Source: Toxonevra muliebris | Taxonomy: Eukaryota > Arthropoda > Insecta > Diptera > Pallopteridae | DNA length: 64,000 nucleotides | Reading direction: 5' to 3' | Assembly: GCA_963691655.1 (NCBI GenBank) | Contig: OY829326.1 | Span: forward strand, 42,249,989 to 42,313,988 | Shown: positions 1 through 12,933 of the stretch, in pieces | Layout: every line of letters starts with the position of its first letter | Numbering within the stretch: position 1 is the stretch's first letter | Notes under the pieces: model-generated | What the model was told of the DNA's origin: nothing | Seen by the model: the letters and a program-made list of their open reading frames with translations, nothing else | The model's database searches: none | Made by a program: the position numbers and the translations under genes

Positions 1-348
1 ATCGGAAAGGAAACGCGGTCTCCCCAGTGTCCCAAGGGAGTTATGAAGCACATAACAAAACGCCACTATCAGAAGAATATTTTTTAAAAGTTTTCTTTAA
101 TGTCAACCACTTTTTGTAAATTCGCAAAATGTTTTTCTTTTCATGTTTTATCTGGCGAATTGCCCAGTTTAACTTTTTTTCTTTTTTTTCTCTTTAAATT
201 GTATTTCTTGACTATATTTCAGACTTGTATTTATTGCATAATAATTAATAAATACACAATAATGCTATATCTCCTTGAATCGAACCTCTACCTATCATTT
301 CTCACACATTTTGATACCTTTACTATACTCGGAATACAATGCACGACA

Positions 349-447
349 TTAGGTTAGGTTAGGTTGGAGTGGCAGCCTTCTGCTTGAAAGCACACTTAAG
401 CACATTTAGGCTCATTGTGATACCACAGTACGGCGCGACTCCCCCAT
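349..447 (-). mobile_element. 3' UTR and CCTAA-type tail of the LINE fragment
   Basis: About 100 bases follow the ORF2 stop on the minus strand. They include the block GTGGTATCACAATG and end in a short run of CCTAA units (TTAGG on the plus strand). The same block and the same tail recur at the 3' end of the SINE at 28838-29142, so this is likely the template region recognised by the LINE reverse transcriptase. Confidence 0.75.
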
Positions 448-660
448 TTACGGATTGGAGAACCATGAGGATTCCATAATGAATCTGGCTATGTCCTTAA
501 TATTTACGGATGATAGCTCGGACAGACTAGTGAAGAAAGGTGAGCCCAGGAGTTTTAGTCTCCTCCTGGCCAGGGATGGGCATTCGCACATGAAATGGAG
601 GACTGTTTCTTCCTCCTCCTCAGAGCCGCAGCCCAGGATCTTTTTGCTTTCTCAAGGTAG
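448..660 (-). pseudogene. LINE ORF2 C-terminal fragment with zinc-knuckle
   Basis: Minus-strand reading from 660 to a TAA at 448-450 is open. It gives the typical end of an arthropod non-LTR retrotransposon ORF2: an acidic run, then HFMCECPSLARRR, then LGSPFFTSLSEL, and finally a SSWF motif just before the stop. The Cys-x-Cys with the preceding His belongs to the C-terminal CCHC-like knuckle. Everything 5' of this is missing, as expected for 5'-truncated target-primed insertion. The clade (I, Jockey, LOA or R1-like) cannot be fixed from this fragment. Confidence 0.75.
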
Positions 661-3600
661 TTTTGCTTAATGGCAAATTTAGGAGGTAATGTCTTGCACA
701 TTTTTGTTTTTATTTCTCCTAACACCATTTGATGCTACACAAATGTTGTTACACATGAATGTAACCAACAAAATTATCTTTCGATCGGATGTTTACTCGT
801 CGTATTCGCTTGTCATGCACGGCTTTACGAGCACGTCAAAGTAGAGTGCACCCCTTCTACTCTATATACTAATATGGTTTTCGTTTTTTTATTATTTCAG
901 TTGAGCTGTTCCCGATAGATCATGGTCACCGTAAACGATAGAAAAAAGTCGTTTCCTATAATTTTGCTTTTCTTTCACATGCAAATTTTTCTAAAAACGC
1001 ATACTATTCGATACTTTGTAATTCGTGTAAATGAAAAGATGTATAGGTATGTACTAAAAAAGTCAATAAAAACACTTAATTTTCCCAGTACCCTGAAAAG
1101 GTGATCGATTATGTAATTGAAAAACTTAAGAGTTGAAGTCCAAGAAAAAACATTTCTGATTTATATCTTAGAAATATAGGTATAGTTATAACAGATATAG
1201 CTATATAATATTAGTAGATAATATTTCAGGGTCTTACACCGTCCATACATCTGAAGCAACATATCACCCCAAATAATTTTGAATTATTTTCTTTAACCAA
1301 CTTTTGTTAGTCCTCCTCACTGATTACTTTGATTTTCTTTATTTACAGTTTTTTTTTTTAATAAAACACTTCTTGGTAACTATTTAAAAAAAAAGAAAAG
1401 TACAAAAATGATTGGAAAATATGATTGCTATGAAATAACCGCACGATTTTCCCGCATATTCATATGTCATTCATATGAGTAACCATTTCTATGTAGTCAT
1501 AGACTTAAACAAAGTTGAGAAATAGTGGAACCACAAAATCAACCGAAAAAATTTATTGAAGCAACTCATGTACATGCATATGTATATGTTTGTGTGTGTG
1601 TGCGATTAGGTGCATATGTAGGTTTAAAAAATAATTTTGAGCAACTATTTTTTTTTTTCTTTTTTTTTTTTGTACATTATTTGCTCAGCAGAGGTTCATC
1701 ACCGTAGGGTCATCAATGTTTTAACCGTAATTTGTCAATTTCATAATTCACTCTGCATGTGTAAATTTCACTTAACCATTTTGGCCAAGTTTGTATGTAC
1801 ATAAATATACCTACCTACTTCGTGCAACAAACTGAAGCTGCAGTCAGACAGTTAGTTAGCGAACTAAGCAGCCAGCAAACCAAATAAAAACATCATATTT
1901 GCAAGTTGGCAAGATGCATCATTTCCATATTATTATTATATGTACATACATACTATGTATTGCCTACTCTTGTAACTAACCTTTTTTGGGTAATAATAAA
2001 AAATAAACAACTGTAGAAAGAACAACATGTTGTGCCTTGCCAATTCATACATTATATTTACACACATGGTTGCAATGTATCATACATTGTAGATGCAACC
2101 GTGAATGTCTGTGCTACTCGCCAACCACAGTGAAAATCTCATTCATTTTTAGTATAAGATTGTATTGTGTGAGTATGTATGTGTATAATTGGATATGGTA
2201 TACAGGAAACCAAAAAAAAAAAAATTCAATGTTAGAGGGCAAACAGACCACCAGCAGGAAAAACATCAGCCTCAGCAACAGTAACACCAACAGTATATTT
2301 GTTATATTTTATATTTACGATTATGTTAGTGTTTTCCCCCTATTATAGGTGGAAACCATAGAGCGTTTCCATATTGCAATTTACTATATTGAGAGTTTCA
2401 TACTCCCGAACTCTATCCGAACACAATGAAGTTTCATTATCAAACTATGAAATATTCCTGTGTGTTATAGCGGTTGCAAACCAAAGGCTACGTACTTGTT
2501 GCATACTACATATTTGAATTTATATTTTATAGGTAACCAATACCAGCACTACTACATGCATACATATAAATATGTAGCTTCTAACCTTTCGGAGTGCACT
2601 TAACTGCCACTAAAGAAACCACAGTGTACGAGTATGTGTGTGTATGTGCAACTATCATGCTGCATAGTATAACAAGATGCTCCATTAGAAGGTAAACAAA
2701 TCATCTCCATTAACTTACAAAACTGCACAATACACATACACACAATCGGTAAACGTGCATCTGCAACACGCGACGCAAATCGTTCACCAAAAACCAACAA
2801 CAAAATGGGAAAAATAGAAAAGGTGATAAAATTGGTGTCACTTGTCACGTAGAATGTTGTTGATTATGGAGCAAGCAGTGAAACAGACAGAATGGCAGGC
2901 AGGCAGGCAGCAGTCAGGTTATTCTGCCAGGGAGTCGTTCAGGCAGTCAGGCAGGCAGGCAGTCTTCATTATTTGGAACGTAACGTCATCTCATGGTATT
3001 TGCATTTAGTACAAACACCAGATTATAATAATCCAAATCTCGTTGAAGAGTAGCTGAAACGCTACAGGTGGCTATATTGGTTTCATCGTAAATTGTTATA
3101 GTGGAGGAATTTCGAAAGAGAGTAGCTATGAAAAATAAATGAACTTTACTACTTTAATTTGATTGCCTTTTATACTTACATACATATTACGTATGTATAT
3201 AAGTTTAGTGATGATTATTTATATGCAATCAATTTGCAAAAGAATTTGTATTAAATTTTCTCTAGCCATTGAAATTGCATCTAAATTGTTTTAAGCATAA
3301 AACTCTTTAATAAAACTATCTGTAAAATAGATTGGAGCAGTGGCTTGATTGTAAACTTTTTACAAGGAAAACCTGCAAAATACTTCAAGGAGACTTGTGG
3401 AGGACGAAGCAAGAATATCAACCAAATCGTGAAACAAATTTCAGCTATTAGCCTTAGACAGAACCTAATGAAGAACGTTTGTTATGGGCCACAGGAAATC
3501 TATGTAATTAAGCGATCCTGATACACTCTACAGAAGTCATCAAGCATGTAGTCCTTCCAATATGAACAGATTCGTTGGGATTTGAGGAAAATCTTAAAAT

Positions 3601-3756
3601 AAAAAAAGAAATAAGAACACTTGGAGTGGTTTAGTTGAATGTGCGACCAGCGTGCAGGAGTCACTAGATAATTATAATCAGTCTGGCTGCTGGTATAAAT
3701 TCCCAGAGGTTAAGAAAATCCATAACAAACTGGAAATAAGCACAAGTGTACATATA
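661..3756. other. AT-rich non-coding stretch with simple repeats
   Basis: No gene or intact mobile element was recognised. It holds a TG run near 1587-1604, a poly-T tract near 1647-1672, and a GGCA/GTCA-type run at about 2891-2970. The bases at 2600-2990 are less AT-rich and look unique, so regulatory sequence is possible but unproven. Confidence 0.5.
2891..2970. repeat. degenerate (GGCA)n microsatellite
   Basis: Two blocks of GGCAGGCAGGCA-type units, interrupted by CAGTCAGG and a short non-repeat segment. Confidence 0.85.
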
Positions 3757-4852
3757 TTGGGTCATATAAAAAGTATTTTCAGTTTTTTTTGTTAATGTTT
3801 GAACAAAGATTTTCTTTATTAAAAATTAATTTTGATCAAGTACCTATTGGCCATTATTATCTATGATTTTTTGTAGCTTCATAATTCCATTGGTGTAAAA
3901 CTTCTGTGGTTTATCGGCAAAAAACTTGGCCAAGTGATTTTCGGCAGCTCTTCTGTCGGCCAATTATTTTCTATTAAGAGAGTTTTGCAGAGACCGAAAC
4001 AAATGATAGTCAGACGGTGCCATGTCCGGGCTATAAGGTGGGTGCATCAAAACTTCCCAGCCAAGAGCAGTCAATTTTTGGCGGGTCATCAAAGATATGT
4101 GTGGCCTGGCATTATCATGGTGGAACACAACACCTTTTCTGTTGGCCAATTCTGGTCGCTCTTTCCTGATAGCTTTGTTCAAACGGTCGAGTTGTGAGCA
4201 GTAGCGATCAGAATTGACTGTTTGGTCAGGTTGTAGCAGCTCATAATAGACAATTCCCTTATAATCCAACCAAACACTCAAAATAACCTTTTTTGCCGTC
4301 AATCCAGGCTTTGAAGCCATTTGTGGAGGGTCATGGGACTTTAACCACGATTTTTCGCTTAATATTCTCGTATTTAATCCATTTTTCATCGCCCGTAATG
4401 ATTTTCTTCAAAAAAGGTTCGATTTCGTTGTATTTCAGCAGCGTTCCACTGATGGTAATTCGGTCAATCAAATTTCTTTGTGTTAATTTATGTGGCACCC
4501 AAACATCGAGCTTCTTTGAATAGCCAGCCTTTTTCAAATGATTCCAAACTTTATTGTTTAGAGCCTTCGCTATCTCTTGACAACTTGCATGCCGGTCTTG
4601 CTCCACCAGTTGCAAAATTTCATCGATTTTTTCAGTGACTGGCCGGCCAGAGCGAGGTGCATCTTTGAAATCGAAATTTCCAGAACGGAATCGAGCAAAA
4701 CAAAGTTGGACGGTACGTTCTATTAAAGCATCCTCACCGTAAACCGCACAAGTTTTTCGGAATGTTTCTGCAGCCTTTTTACCTATTTTATAGTAAAAAA
4801 GCTTCACGTAGCATATTTCTTCAAAAATTTCACTCATTTTCATATGACCCAA
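3757..4852 (-). mobile_element. mariner transposon, decayed (1.1 kb)
   Basis: The ends share TTGGGTCATAT, with further similarity inward for about 20 bases. The element is flanked by TA on both sides (3755-3756 and 4853-4854), the mariner insertion signature. The minus strand encodes a broken mariner transposase. At 1096 bp it is about 200 bp shorter than typical autonomous mariners. The start codon lies almost inside the 5' inverted repeat, so the usual 5' untranslated segment is missing. Confidence 0.92.
3964..4848 (-). pseudogene. mariner transposase, frameshifted
   Basis: This would be the cut-and-paste transposase that binds the inverted repeats and excises the element. Two overlapping frames carry it. 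The N-terminal part (from 4837 to about 4331) has the paired helix-turn-helix region (PRSGRPVTEKIDEI, VWNHLKKAGY) and the first catalytic Asp in TGDEKW. The C-terminal part (about 4389-3964) has HHDNARPH and YSPDMAPSDYHLF with 34 residues between the second and third Asp, i.e. DD34D as in mariner. The break lies after the TGDEKW motif. A few residues are missing before VWNHLKKAGY compared with family members I remember. The motifs suggest the mellifera-like rather than the irritans subfamily, from memory only. Confidence 0.92.
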
Positions 4853-5075
4853 TATATAATGTATTGGACTAGAAAAGTACAATTCAATAAAACAATAATT
4901 CAATATAAATACATTTCATAACTCAAACTAGTGACGGGAGCACTCAATCGAAATCAATGGAAAGCCACTCAAGAGGGCCCTCAACACAATTGCCATCCAT
5001 CTCTCTTAGGAAGTTCAGGAAGCCCAAATCAAGGACTGCCGAAGATTTCGAGAGCTTTATACTAGGAAGTGTTAA

Positions 5076-5569
5076 CTCTTTCATACCCAATGTTGCGTAT
5101 ATGTAACCTTCACTTTTATGTGGCATAAATAAAATGTTTAATAGATATTACTATTAACGCTATTTGTATTCGGTTTTGTTTGGTATTCTTTACGTTTTCC
5201 GAATTGCCGAATATTTGAAATTTCTTGCTTAAGTAATATTTTCTTAATGTTTTGTCTTTGAAGTCCAGCAAAAAACTTAAGTGCAAAAATTTTAGTAAAA
5301 TCGTTTGCACTATTTTTTGAAAAATAATGCATTAAATTATTACTAACCGGAAATTTTTTTTCAGATATGTTTATAAAAGATAAGAGAATATGAAAATAAA
5401 AAAATTGGAGAACAGCTTCATAGCTCTGTTTTTTTAACTTTTAATAAAGGACAAACAAATCAATATAGAAACAAGAAATTTGGTGTCACGATTGTGGAAG
5501 ACCTAAGTAACTATAATTTCACAACAAAAGGTTTCTCTCAAGCACCATTATAATTCGGGCGTTAAAGGG
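5076..5569. mobile_element. TTAA-flanked piggyBac-type MITE
   Basis: TTAA lies at both ends (5072-5075 and 5570-5573). Starting from TTAA, the left end reads CTCTTTCATACCCAAT and the inverted right end reads CCCTTTAACGCCCGAAT, alike at about 12 of 17 positions. The interior is AT-rich with no transposase. The target and the TTAACCCTTT-like end suggest a non-autonomous piggyBac-superfamily element. Confidence 0.6.
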
Positions 5570-5573
5570 TTAA

Positions 5574-7889
5574 TAAGGTCTGGTCCACAGATTAATAGCC
5601 TGAGAGATCCATCTCAAAAATCTTTCTCCAAATTCCTACTGAAAGCTTTGAATTTTTTCGCCTTGTTTTCCATTCCTGGCCAACGATCAAAATGTATGAT
5701 AATTTCATTGGCAAGGAGGCGGGGGTTTTAACCCCAAACAAGGAAACAATTTTGAATAAGTAAAATTGTGATATACAATCTGCATCCCTCTACAAAACCC
5801 GAATAGGTTTGAACCCTTTTTTAGTATTACACTGTGTGACAGTGGAAATATACTTTCTTCGTGACATAGCTCAAATTACAGGTCTAGTCAAGCAGAAAAA
5901 ACTGCATACTCAGAATTTTAAATTGACCCGCCGAAAAAACTATTTTGGATAGGTTGAAACATATACTTGCCCGCAACTTTATTTTCATTTATCCGACGAG
6001 TAAGTTTTTATATGTCATTTAAAAGAGGACTTTTAATTCCCGTTATTCAAAAACCAGAAGTATAATTTATATATAAATTTTTATTAAGATTAATCGACGT
6101 ATTTTCAAGTTATTGTTCAGGGCCCTCTTTTATACCTTCTTGGAACCCTTAATCAAATAAAATTCAATACTTCTACAGCCAAGTATGCAGTATTTATTTT
6201 TGTTTATTTCCCAATATTTGATCCTATTTTTTTGAACGCTACTGCAATATTTAGTTTCGAAATTTCAAATTTACCAACGAGCTGCTGGGGTAAGCCATGT
6301 TAAAAAAAGGATGAAGCAATTAGCTAAAAGAATTTAGGAACACAATGAGTCGGAAAAAAATTAAGAAGATGCTGTTAATATAAATTCAGCGAGGAGTTTG
6401 GGCTCCATCAAAAGTTTTTATTCCAAAATATAGATTAATTGAATTCCAATGCTATACGAAACAGTAGCAATTGTTCAGAGAAGCCGAACAAAACATGAGA
6501 ACAAGTGAAACTTTAAAATTTTTGAAGAACGCTTCTCATTTATTTAACGAATGCTTTGAGAATTTTTTTTTTATAATTAATTTTATTTATTTTTTTGTGG
6601 CTTAACCTTTATGACGTTAATATCGAATAATAAAAATGTTAAAATAATACCGCGCATTACTTTTTTTTTTTTGTGCCTTCTTTTTGTTTTTGTAACAAGT
6701 TTATCATAACTTAACATTTTAATGTCAAAACACAAATGAACAACAATGAGTTTATTTATCAAAAATCACCTCAAACGGAAAGAAAAAAAAAAAGAAGAAA
6801 ACGCTAACGTTAACGTTAAAAAGCAAAAACGAGATCGCAAGTCACGATAATGATAAATCGCAAACATTTTGGCAAAAAGGTCGAGGGTAGAACAACTAAA
6901 CTAAACGCCACTCATGACACAAATACTTAATAAAAAAATTTATATAAATATGTATGTATATCTACTTATTGTTAGTTAGCAATATAAACAACAGCAACAA
7001 CAATTGCAATAAAAACAACAGCAACAGCAACAACAATGAAACGTGTCACAGTTCGTGAAATAACAATAGTTCACAATCTACCGGCGGCTAGAAGATCAAG
7101 CGATCTGCATCTGGGTTAGCGATGAAGTTTGTAGCTGCTGCTGCTGACGTTTTTTACAGCTACTGTTCCATAAAAGCTTGCACGTAACAATGGAAGTTTC
7201 ATTTCGTTTAGTTTTATACATAATATTTCCATTTTAGTATGTATGTAGTTAGGTATGTATGATATGTATGTATATGTGCATTGTATGCAATTGTATATTT
7301 ATTATTTTATTTTATGTATTTTTTTGGTAATATTTTTGAATAAAATATTACATAAATTTCAAGGGAAATTATTAGAAAAAACTAAGCCTTACCATATATA
7401 TCGCTGAAAAAAATCTAACTAGTTTTGATTATAATTTGTGAATATTTTAAAAATGTTTTCCTAACATTTTTCAAAGATCTAGTTTTAATTTGGCGGTTTG
7501 GCTGGGCTTGATCAGTTGATTAAATGCACTCGAATATTAGTTATGGTCTATTGTGAACCAACTCGTTTTAATCATATTGTCTTGGAAGTCTGTTTGCATT
7601 GGTCTTAGTCAGGTATTATATATTTGTATTCCTATTATTTCTTTTATTATTATAACACTTATTTAAAGTGATCCGTACCCCAGTGTGCTGGTATATATAT
7701 CATTTCCTTAATGTAGCTGAGTAGCTGATGGGTTGACTTCAATTCCTCGTCATCACCGAAGTATTTTTTGAAGCACAATTTCAATGGCACAATTCTCTGT
7801 GATTATACCATGCCGTGTAAACACTATTTTTTCAATCCAGGACATAGTAAGTATAAGTGGTTTTCTAGATAAAGTATGTACTAAATTTA
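5574..7889. other. AT-rich non-coding stretch
   Basis: No gene was recognised. It contains a poly-T tract near 6661-6672, a CAA/CAG-rich run at about 6985-7037 and TATG repeats near 7240-7275. The segment 6820-7160 is less AT-rich and unique-looking. Confidence 0.5.
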
Positions 7890-9410
7890 AGTTATTTTTT
7901 AATTTCGAGCAATCCTCTAACGCATCTTCGTCCAATCCTTTGTTTACATCTACACGTATTCGTCCATTAAGATCCATACCTACCAATCATCCTGATAGAG
8001 ACGAAATAGTTGAAGCAATAATACTGTTGAAAAATGGCAAGGCCGCGGGGATAGATAACCTTCCTGCTGAACTATATAAAACCGATCCTACAGTTCTTGC
8101 TGAATCTCAAAACCACTTTTCAGGGAAATTTGGAACCGTGAAGAAATACCACAAGAGTGGAAAGAAAGTCTAATAGTTAAAGTACCAAAGAAAGGAGATA
8201 AGAAAGACTGCAACAACTGGCGTGGTATTACTCTTATGCCCTTATCCTGGAGCCAATTGATTGTCAACTTCGAAAACAACAGGCAGGTTTTCGCCCCAAC
8301 AGGTCGTGTGTCGACCACATTAATAGCTTACGCTTGATTATAGAACAGAGTAATAAATATAATGCTAAATTGTTTTTAGTATTCATTGACTTCGAAAAAG
8401 CCTTCGACTCAATTGATCGCAACGCCATCTGGTCTGCTCTGGAAATTATAGGTGCTCCCGGGAAAATCATTAAACTTATCAGAGCACAATACTGCAACAC
8501 TAATGCGAGAGTGATGCATTGCGGCAATGTTAGCAAACCGTTCCCGTCTTTAACCGGTGTTAAACAAGGTTGCTTATTGTCACCCCTACTTTTTGCTATA
8601 TCACTCGATGCTGTGTTAGAAAGAGCCACCAAGGAGAAAAGAGGTATATTATGGAGAGTTAATCAGTATCTCGAGGATCTTGATTACGCCGATGACTTGG
8701 TATTCCTAGCCTCGAATAAGGAGCACATGCAGGCAAAAATTGGCACGCTAACATCTACTGCTGAGCTTGTTGGCCTTCGTATCAACATTGCGAAAACTAA
8801 AGCTTGCGCAGTCAAGTCGTATCAAACGCCCTCTTGCACGGTAAATAATATCGCCATAGAAAATGTTGAAGACTTCTGCTATCTTGGCAGCATAATAACA
8901 CCAGCAGGTGGTGCTCTGAACGATGTACGCAGCAGAATAAATAAAGCACGTTCTGCGTTTGCCAAGCTTCGAAACATCTGGAACTCTAGCGAACTATCAC
9001 CAACAATAAAAGTGAACGTGTATAATGCCTGTGTTAAATCGGTGCTACTATATAGGTCTGAAACATGGCTGGTGAACACTGAAATATCTCGCTTGCTGCA
9101 AGTGTTCACCAACAGATGCTTACGCAATATATTCAGAATATGCTGGCCCCGCACAGTTACCAACGTGGACTTGCTGCAACTTGCCAACCAAGAAAACATT
9201 AATAACCAAATTAAGCGACGTAAATACAACTGGCTTGGGCATACTCTCAGAAAGCCATACGACGAAATCTGTCATGCAACCCTGCAGTGGAACCCGCAAG
9301 GCTATCGAAGACGTGGACGACTCCGCATTACTTGGCGAAGGACAGTAAACAATGAAACCGGCAAATCTTTTAATGAACTTAGATTTATAGCTTTAGATAG
9401 AAATATATGA
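7890..9410 (+). pseudogene. non-LTR retrotransposon reverse transcriptase, broken
   Basis: A 5'-truncated LINE ORF2. Order on the plus strand: the RT N-terminal motif LKNGKAAGIDNLPAELYK (about 8028-8083); after a frameshift, EEIPQEW and CNNWRGITL (to about 8235); after a deletion and another shift, QAGFRPNRS, then a 358-residue frame from 8334. That frame has FIDFEKAFDSIDR, TGVKQGCLLSPLLF and the catalytic box LDYADDLVFL, then the thumb and the C-terminal IKRRKYNWLGHTLR and RRRGRLRITWRR motifs. The YADD catalytic pair is intact, but at least two frameshifts and a missing segment between the RGITL and GFRPNRS motifs make it non-functional. No endonuclease domain is visible upstream. The motif set recalls RTE-related LINEs of invertebrates; the clade is uncertain. 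Confidence 0.88.
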
Positions 9411-11543
9411 AGATTCTATGTAAACAGCCTATGTTCCTAATGGAATACGGCCTAATAATAAGCCTAAGATTTCAGCCTACGAATTGTTTTTTGTGTTAGT
9501 CCAAAATTTAGGCCTAAGTGGAAAAATTATACATTTTATTTTAATCGTAATTCAGAGTCTCCGGTTTAAGTGAAGGAAGCAGGAACTATTTTCCAACTCC
9601 AGTCCCGAATTCAAGTCTAGTGATGAAAACATAAATTTCTTCCGAATTTCGGTCCAGAATCTATTAATTCCTGAGTGCGCAGATTGAGACCAAATATTAT
9701 TTTTTCCATTTCTAAATTCAGATAAGGACTGATGGATTTTTCTTGTGGAATTTATATTAGTAATACTATTGAACTATATGTATTTATAGTGCATAACTAA
9801 TTTTTTATTTGATAAATTTCTTTATTCAAAAAATTTGAAAAAACATAGTTAACCTTCATAACAATTTAAAATTAAATACGAGTATCTGCCTAACCTAAAA
9901 ATAATAACAACAACACCGGCATCTGGTACAAATAAAAGGCAAAAGTAATTGTAACCAAAATGGTAGCAACTACAACTTTGAGATACTTACTAAGTATTTA
10001 AAATAGCAGATCGACAGGAAAAAATTTTTGAAAATTAATAAAGTCGTTTATTATGCAAAGTGGCGCATGCGCGAAATAATTCCAAATCAGAAGCCACAAC
10101 CAAAACAATAACACCAAAAAAAATATGCGTTTAAAATGCGCGCCCAGCTGACTGCCAAAAGTCAAAAGCACACCACCACCAACACCTGTAAAACTACACA
10201 CACACACACACATGGGCATCTTAAAATTGCTCAGCACTTTTGGCTTAGTATCGATTAGCGTCCGAATTGTTTGCGTGCGCCAATAACTTAAGTTGGCAGT
10301 GCGGCGCGTATTTAACGTTTTTGGCAATAGCAACAATACTTAAACATTTTAAACATTTGAAATGCAGGCAGTTTTGCCAATAAATGCAGCCAGTCAGGCA
10401 TTCAAGCAAACGAGCGAGTGCGATCACACAATGTTACTCTCGCTACAGACGAGCTGCAATTTGTCAATTTGCCTTAGCGGCTGTGAGGATGACTATGTAT
10501 TTGGATATTTGGATTTGGGTTTGGGCCTTTGTAGTTTTTAGTTTGTAGAGTATTTACTGCTGCTAGCTGTTGGCTTAAGTAAAATCGTTGCTTAGCATTC
10601 AAGCTTGTTAAATGTCAAGCATGCTGCTATTTATTATGCATTTGGCACTCGCGCACAAATAAGTGTCGAATAGTAGATATGTAGGTACGTTCGGCTGAAG
10701 CGGGCACCTGAAACCTATTAACCGCCATCGACGAATCCACCGTTTGCATCGTTGTTTCTATGTATAGCATTGCAAATAAAGCTCTTTCTTTTTTTGGATG
10801 TGGAAAGAGCAAACCAAGAAAATAAAAAAAACAAAAACTTGTGAAACTATTACTTTAGTTTTGTGTTTTCTGTTTTTTTATTTTGGCACTTAATTGCTAC
10901 ATTTACCAAATTAGTTTAGTCTTGTAGAGTGGCTATTAGGCTTGTCTACTTTTTATTGGTGTTTGTTTGCCTTTTGTCGATTGAGAATAATTTTATTTAG
11001 ACTGAATTACTACGTACAAAAACTATGAAGTTTTTGTGAGAAAATTTTTTTTAATTGCTGAAATAAAAAAGTCAAACCAAAATTGAATTAGAAATGAGAA
11101 AACTTATAAGAAACGGATCTCTTTAAGTAGCGATGTGCACTTCGATACATATGGGCAATAAACACATATGAGCTGATGCTATACTCATAAGGGCTAGACG
11201 AGGGGTAACGCTGTGCTAAAGGGAAGAGTAACTAGTATGAGAGAACAATTGTGATTTCTTTTGTGTATGTATAAGTATATGAATTTATTGATTTCGCCCT
11301 GTAGAAAGTATAAACGTGAATGCATAAGACAACTTCGTACTTAGCTATACTTTACTCATGCTTTTTGGATTGATTTCATAAACCTAGTAATTGAGTTATC
11401 AGGAAAAGAAAGAATTTTTCAATTACCTTTGTATTGTGGAACTTTTTAATTATATTATTGAATGCATATGTAATTTTCCTGCTTGGTTGTTACTTTGAGA
11501 GATCGAAAAAAGAGAAGCAGCAAGCGCACTGCTGCGTGCTGAT
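9411..11543. other. non-coding stretch with a less AT-rich core
   Basis: No gene was recognised. The first 400 bases after the LINE may include its 3' UTR. The segment 10030-10830 is richer in GC, lacks recognisable transposon ends and contains ATGCGC-type words and a CA run at 10197-10212. It could hold regulatory sequence or an untranslated exon, but nothing identifies it. Confidence 0.45.
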
Positions 11544-11864
11544 CAGGGATGCCAACTCTATATTTTAGATCCAATTAATAATTAAAACAAAAAGTAAATA
11601 ATATTTTTGTTTACGATTACAACTTTTATGCATGTATGTAATGTATGTAAATACTTTTAACAAAAATTAAAGAATAATAAAAATAAAAAATTAATAAAAG
11701 GTTTTACCCAAAAAAATATACTTTTCATATCTACAAATTGACAAAAAATTAAAATTTTCAGGCTCCCACTAAAACGATCTCACTTCCCAATTCCCTACAA
11801 CTAACTAAAATTGAATCGATTCCCAACAATTCGAGGAATTCCTTATAAGTTGGCATTCCTACTG
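11544..11864. mobile_element. hAT-like MITE, CAGGGATGCCAACT family
   Basis: The left end is CAGGGATGCCAACT and the inverted right end is CAGTAGGAATGCCAACT (two extra bases). The interior is AT-rich and non-coding. No clear 8-bp duplication is visible. The outer element of the nest at 12951-14879 has the same ends and some shared interior words. Confidence 0.65.
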
Positions 11865-12157
11865 CCAATGCTCACATTTTTTCGGCGTTCTGGTAGTAGC
11901 CAGGGCGCTCTCAGTTATATTCACTCATTCCACATTAGTGTGGCCAAGTTAAAAATTTATGGTTATTCGAGCTATTTTTGTTTTTTTAATTGTTTTTTTC
12001 TATCTCACAAGATATATTTTATAAATTGAAAGCTGATTTACTTTTGGTAATTGTAATATAAATGTGTAAATCGGACATATTTTGGTCGCTAAATTTAAAA
12101 GAAGATTGCGGGTTATTTTAATATAACCTGGTCACTCTGCTTCACAATTGGTTAGAC

Positions 12158-12305
12158 CAGTGGCAGTTGCAAGGAGCTAAATGGGACTATTTCCCATTCC
12201 CCCCGCCCCTCCCCCGAAAAATTTTCAAATACATAAAATAGTAATATATGGAAAATTTTTAATATTTATGATCCCCCAGAAAATTTTTGTTTGTATCCGC
12301 CACTG
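12158..12305. mobile_element. hAT-like MITE with CAGTGGC ends
   Basis: The left end CAGTGGCAGTTGC and the inverted right end CAGTGGCGGATAC share CAGTGGC, followed by C-rich interior tracts, as in the CAGTAGCGT elements at 36478 and 54568. The flanking octamers do not match well, so this is a degraded or partial copy. Confidence 0.5.
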
Positions 12306-12530
12306 GTGTACTCTTTTCCTTATGTTAATTTTTTGCACATATACATGCACATTTATGTGTGCTTTTGGCAAAACAAAAACAATAATGTTTGTGTGTACAC
12401 ACAATAAAACCACCACCGCTCGTCTTTAAATTTACACCCCGCTCCTAGCACCTTTTTACACACGACGTCGGCAGAGGGCAACTGAAGTGCACATCCCTAT
12501 CTTTAAGGCTTTTGCCACCATGTCATTTTG

Positions 12531-12933
12531 AAGTGAAACTTCTTTAGTGAGGCTTAATCGAAAATTTTGCAATGGAAATCGCGTTGTTGTTGCACTCATA
12601 CGAAACTAAGTTATGCTGTTGTAAATGTTTAGCGAACAAGCTCATATGGGGATCAGCTACATACAATCAACCAGAGAGTCTACTTCTTGCAGTTTTATCT
12701 CACGTGCTTTAGTGAGAGAGCTGACCTAGTTGCCTCTGCTTGATTGCATATAGTGGAACTTTCGTCTCCTGTGTTATACACGTATACTACGTCGTGTTTG
12801 TGCCGATAAGTGTAGAGAGTATCACCTGAAGAAAAGCAATAACAAAATAGAGAGAAGAAGACTGCAAAAACTTCAACAGAATTTGTCATAAATATTGTCC
12901 AATAATTTTCAAATAAACAACAAAGTTTCACTT
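12531..12933 (-). mobile_element. AAGTGAAACTT inverted-repeat element, copy A
   Basis: The 403-bp element has perfect 11-bp inverted ends, AAGTGAAACTT and AAGTTTCACTT. It has no ORF of note. Its whole length matches, in the opposite orientation, the two copies at 19268-21737, sharing for example TTCTGTTGAAGTTTTTGCAG and CATAACTTAGTTTCGTATG. Strand is set so that copies B and C are plus. The superfamily is unknown. Confidence 0.75.

Noticed and set aside
455..670. 71-codon plus-strand frame near the window start
   Set aside because: Antisense of the LINE C-terminal fragment, which has recognisable motifs on the minus strand.
3934..4523. Plus-strand frames across the mariner element
   Set aside because: Antisense shadows of the transposase, whose catalytic motifs are clear on the minus strand.
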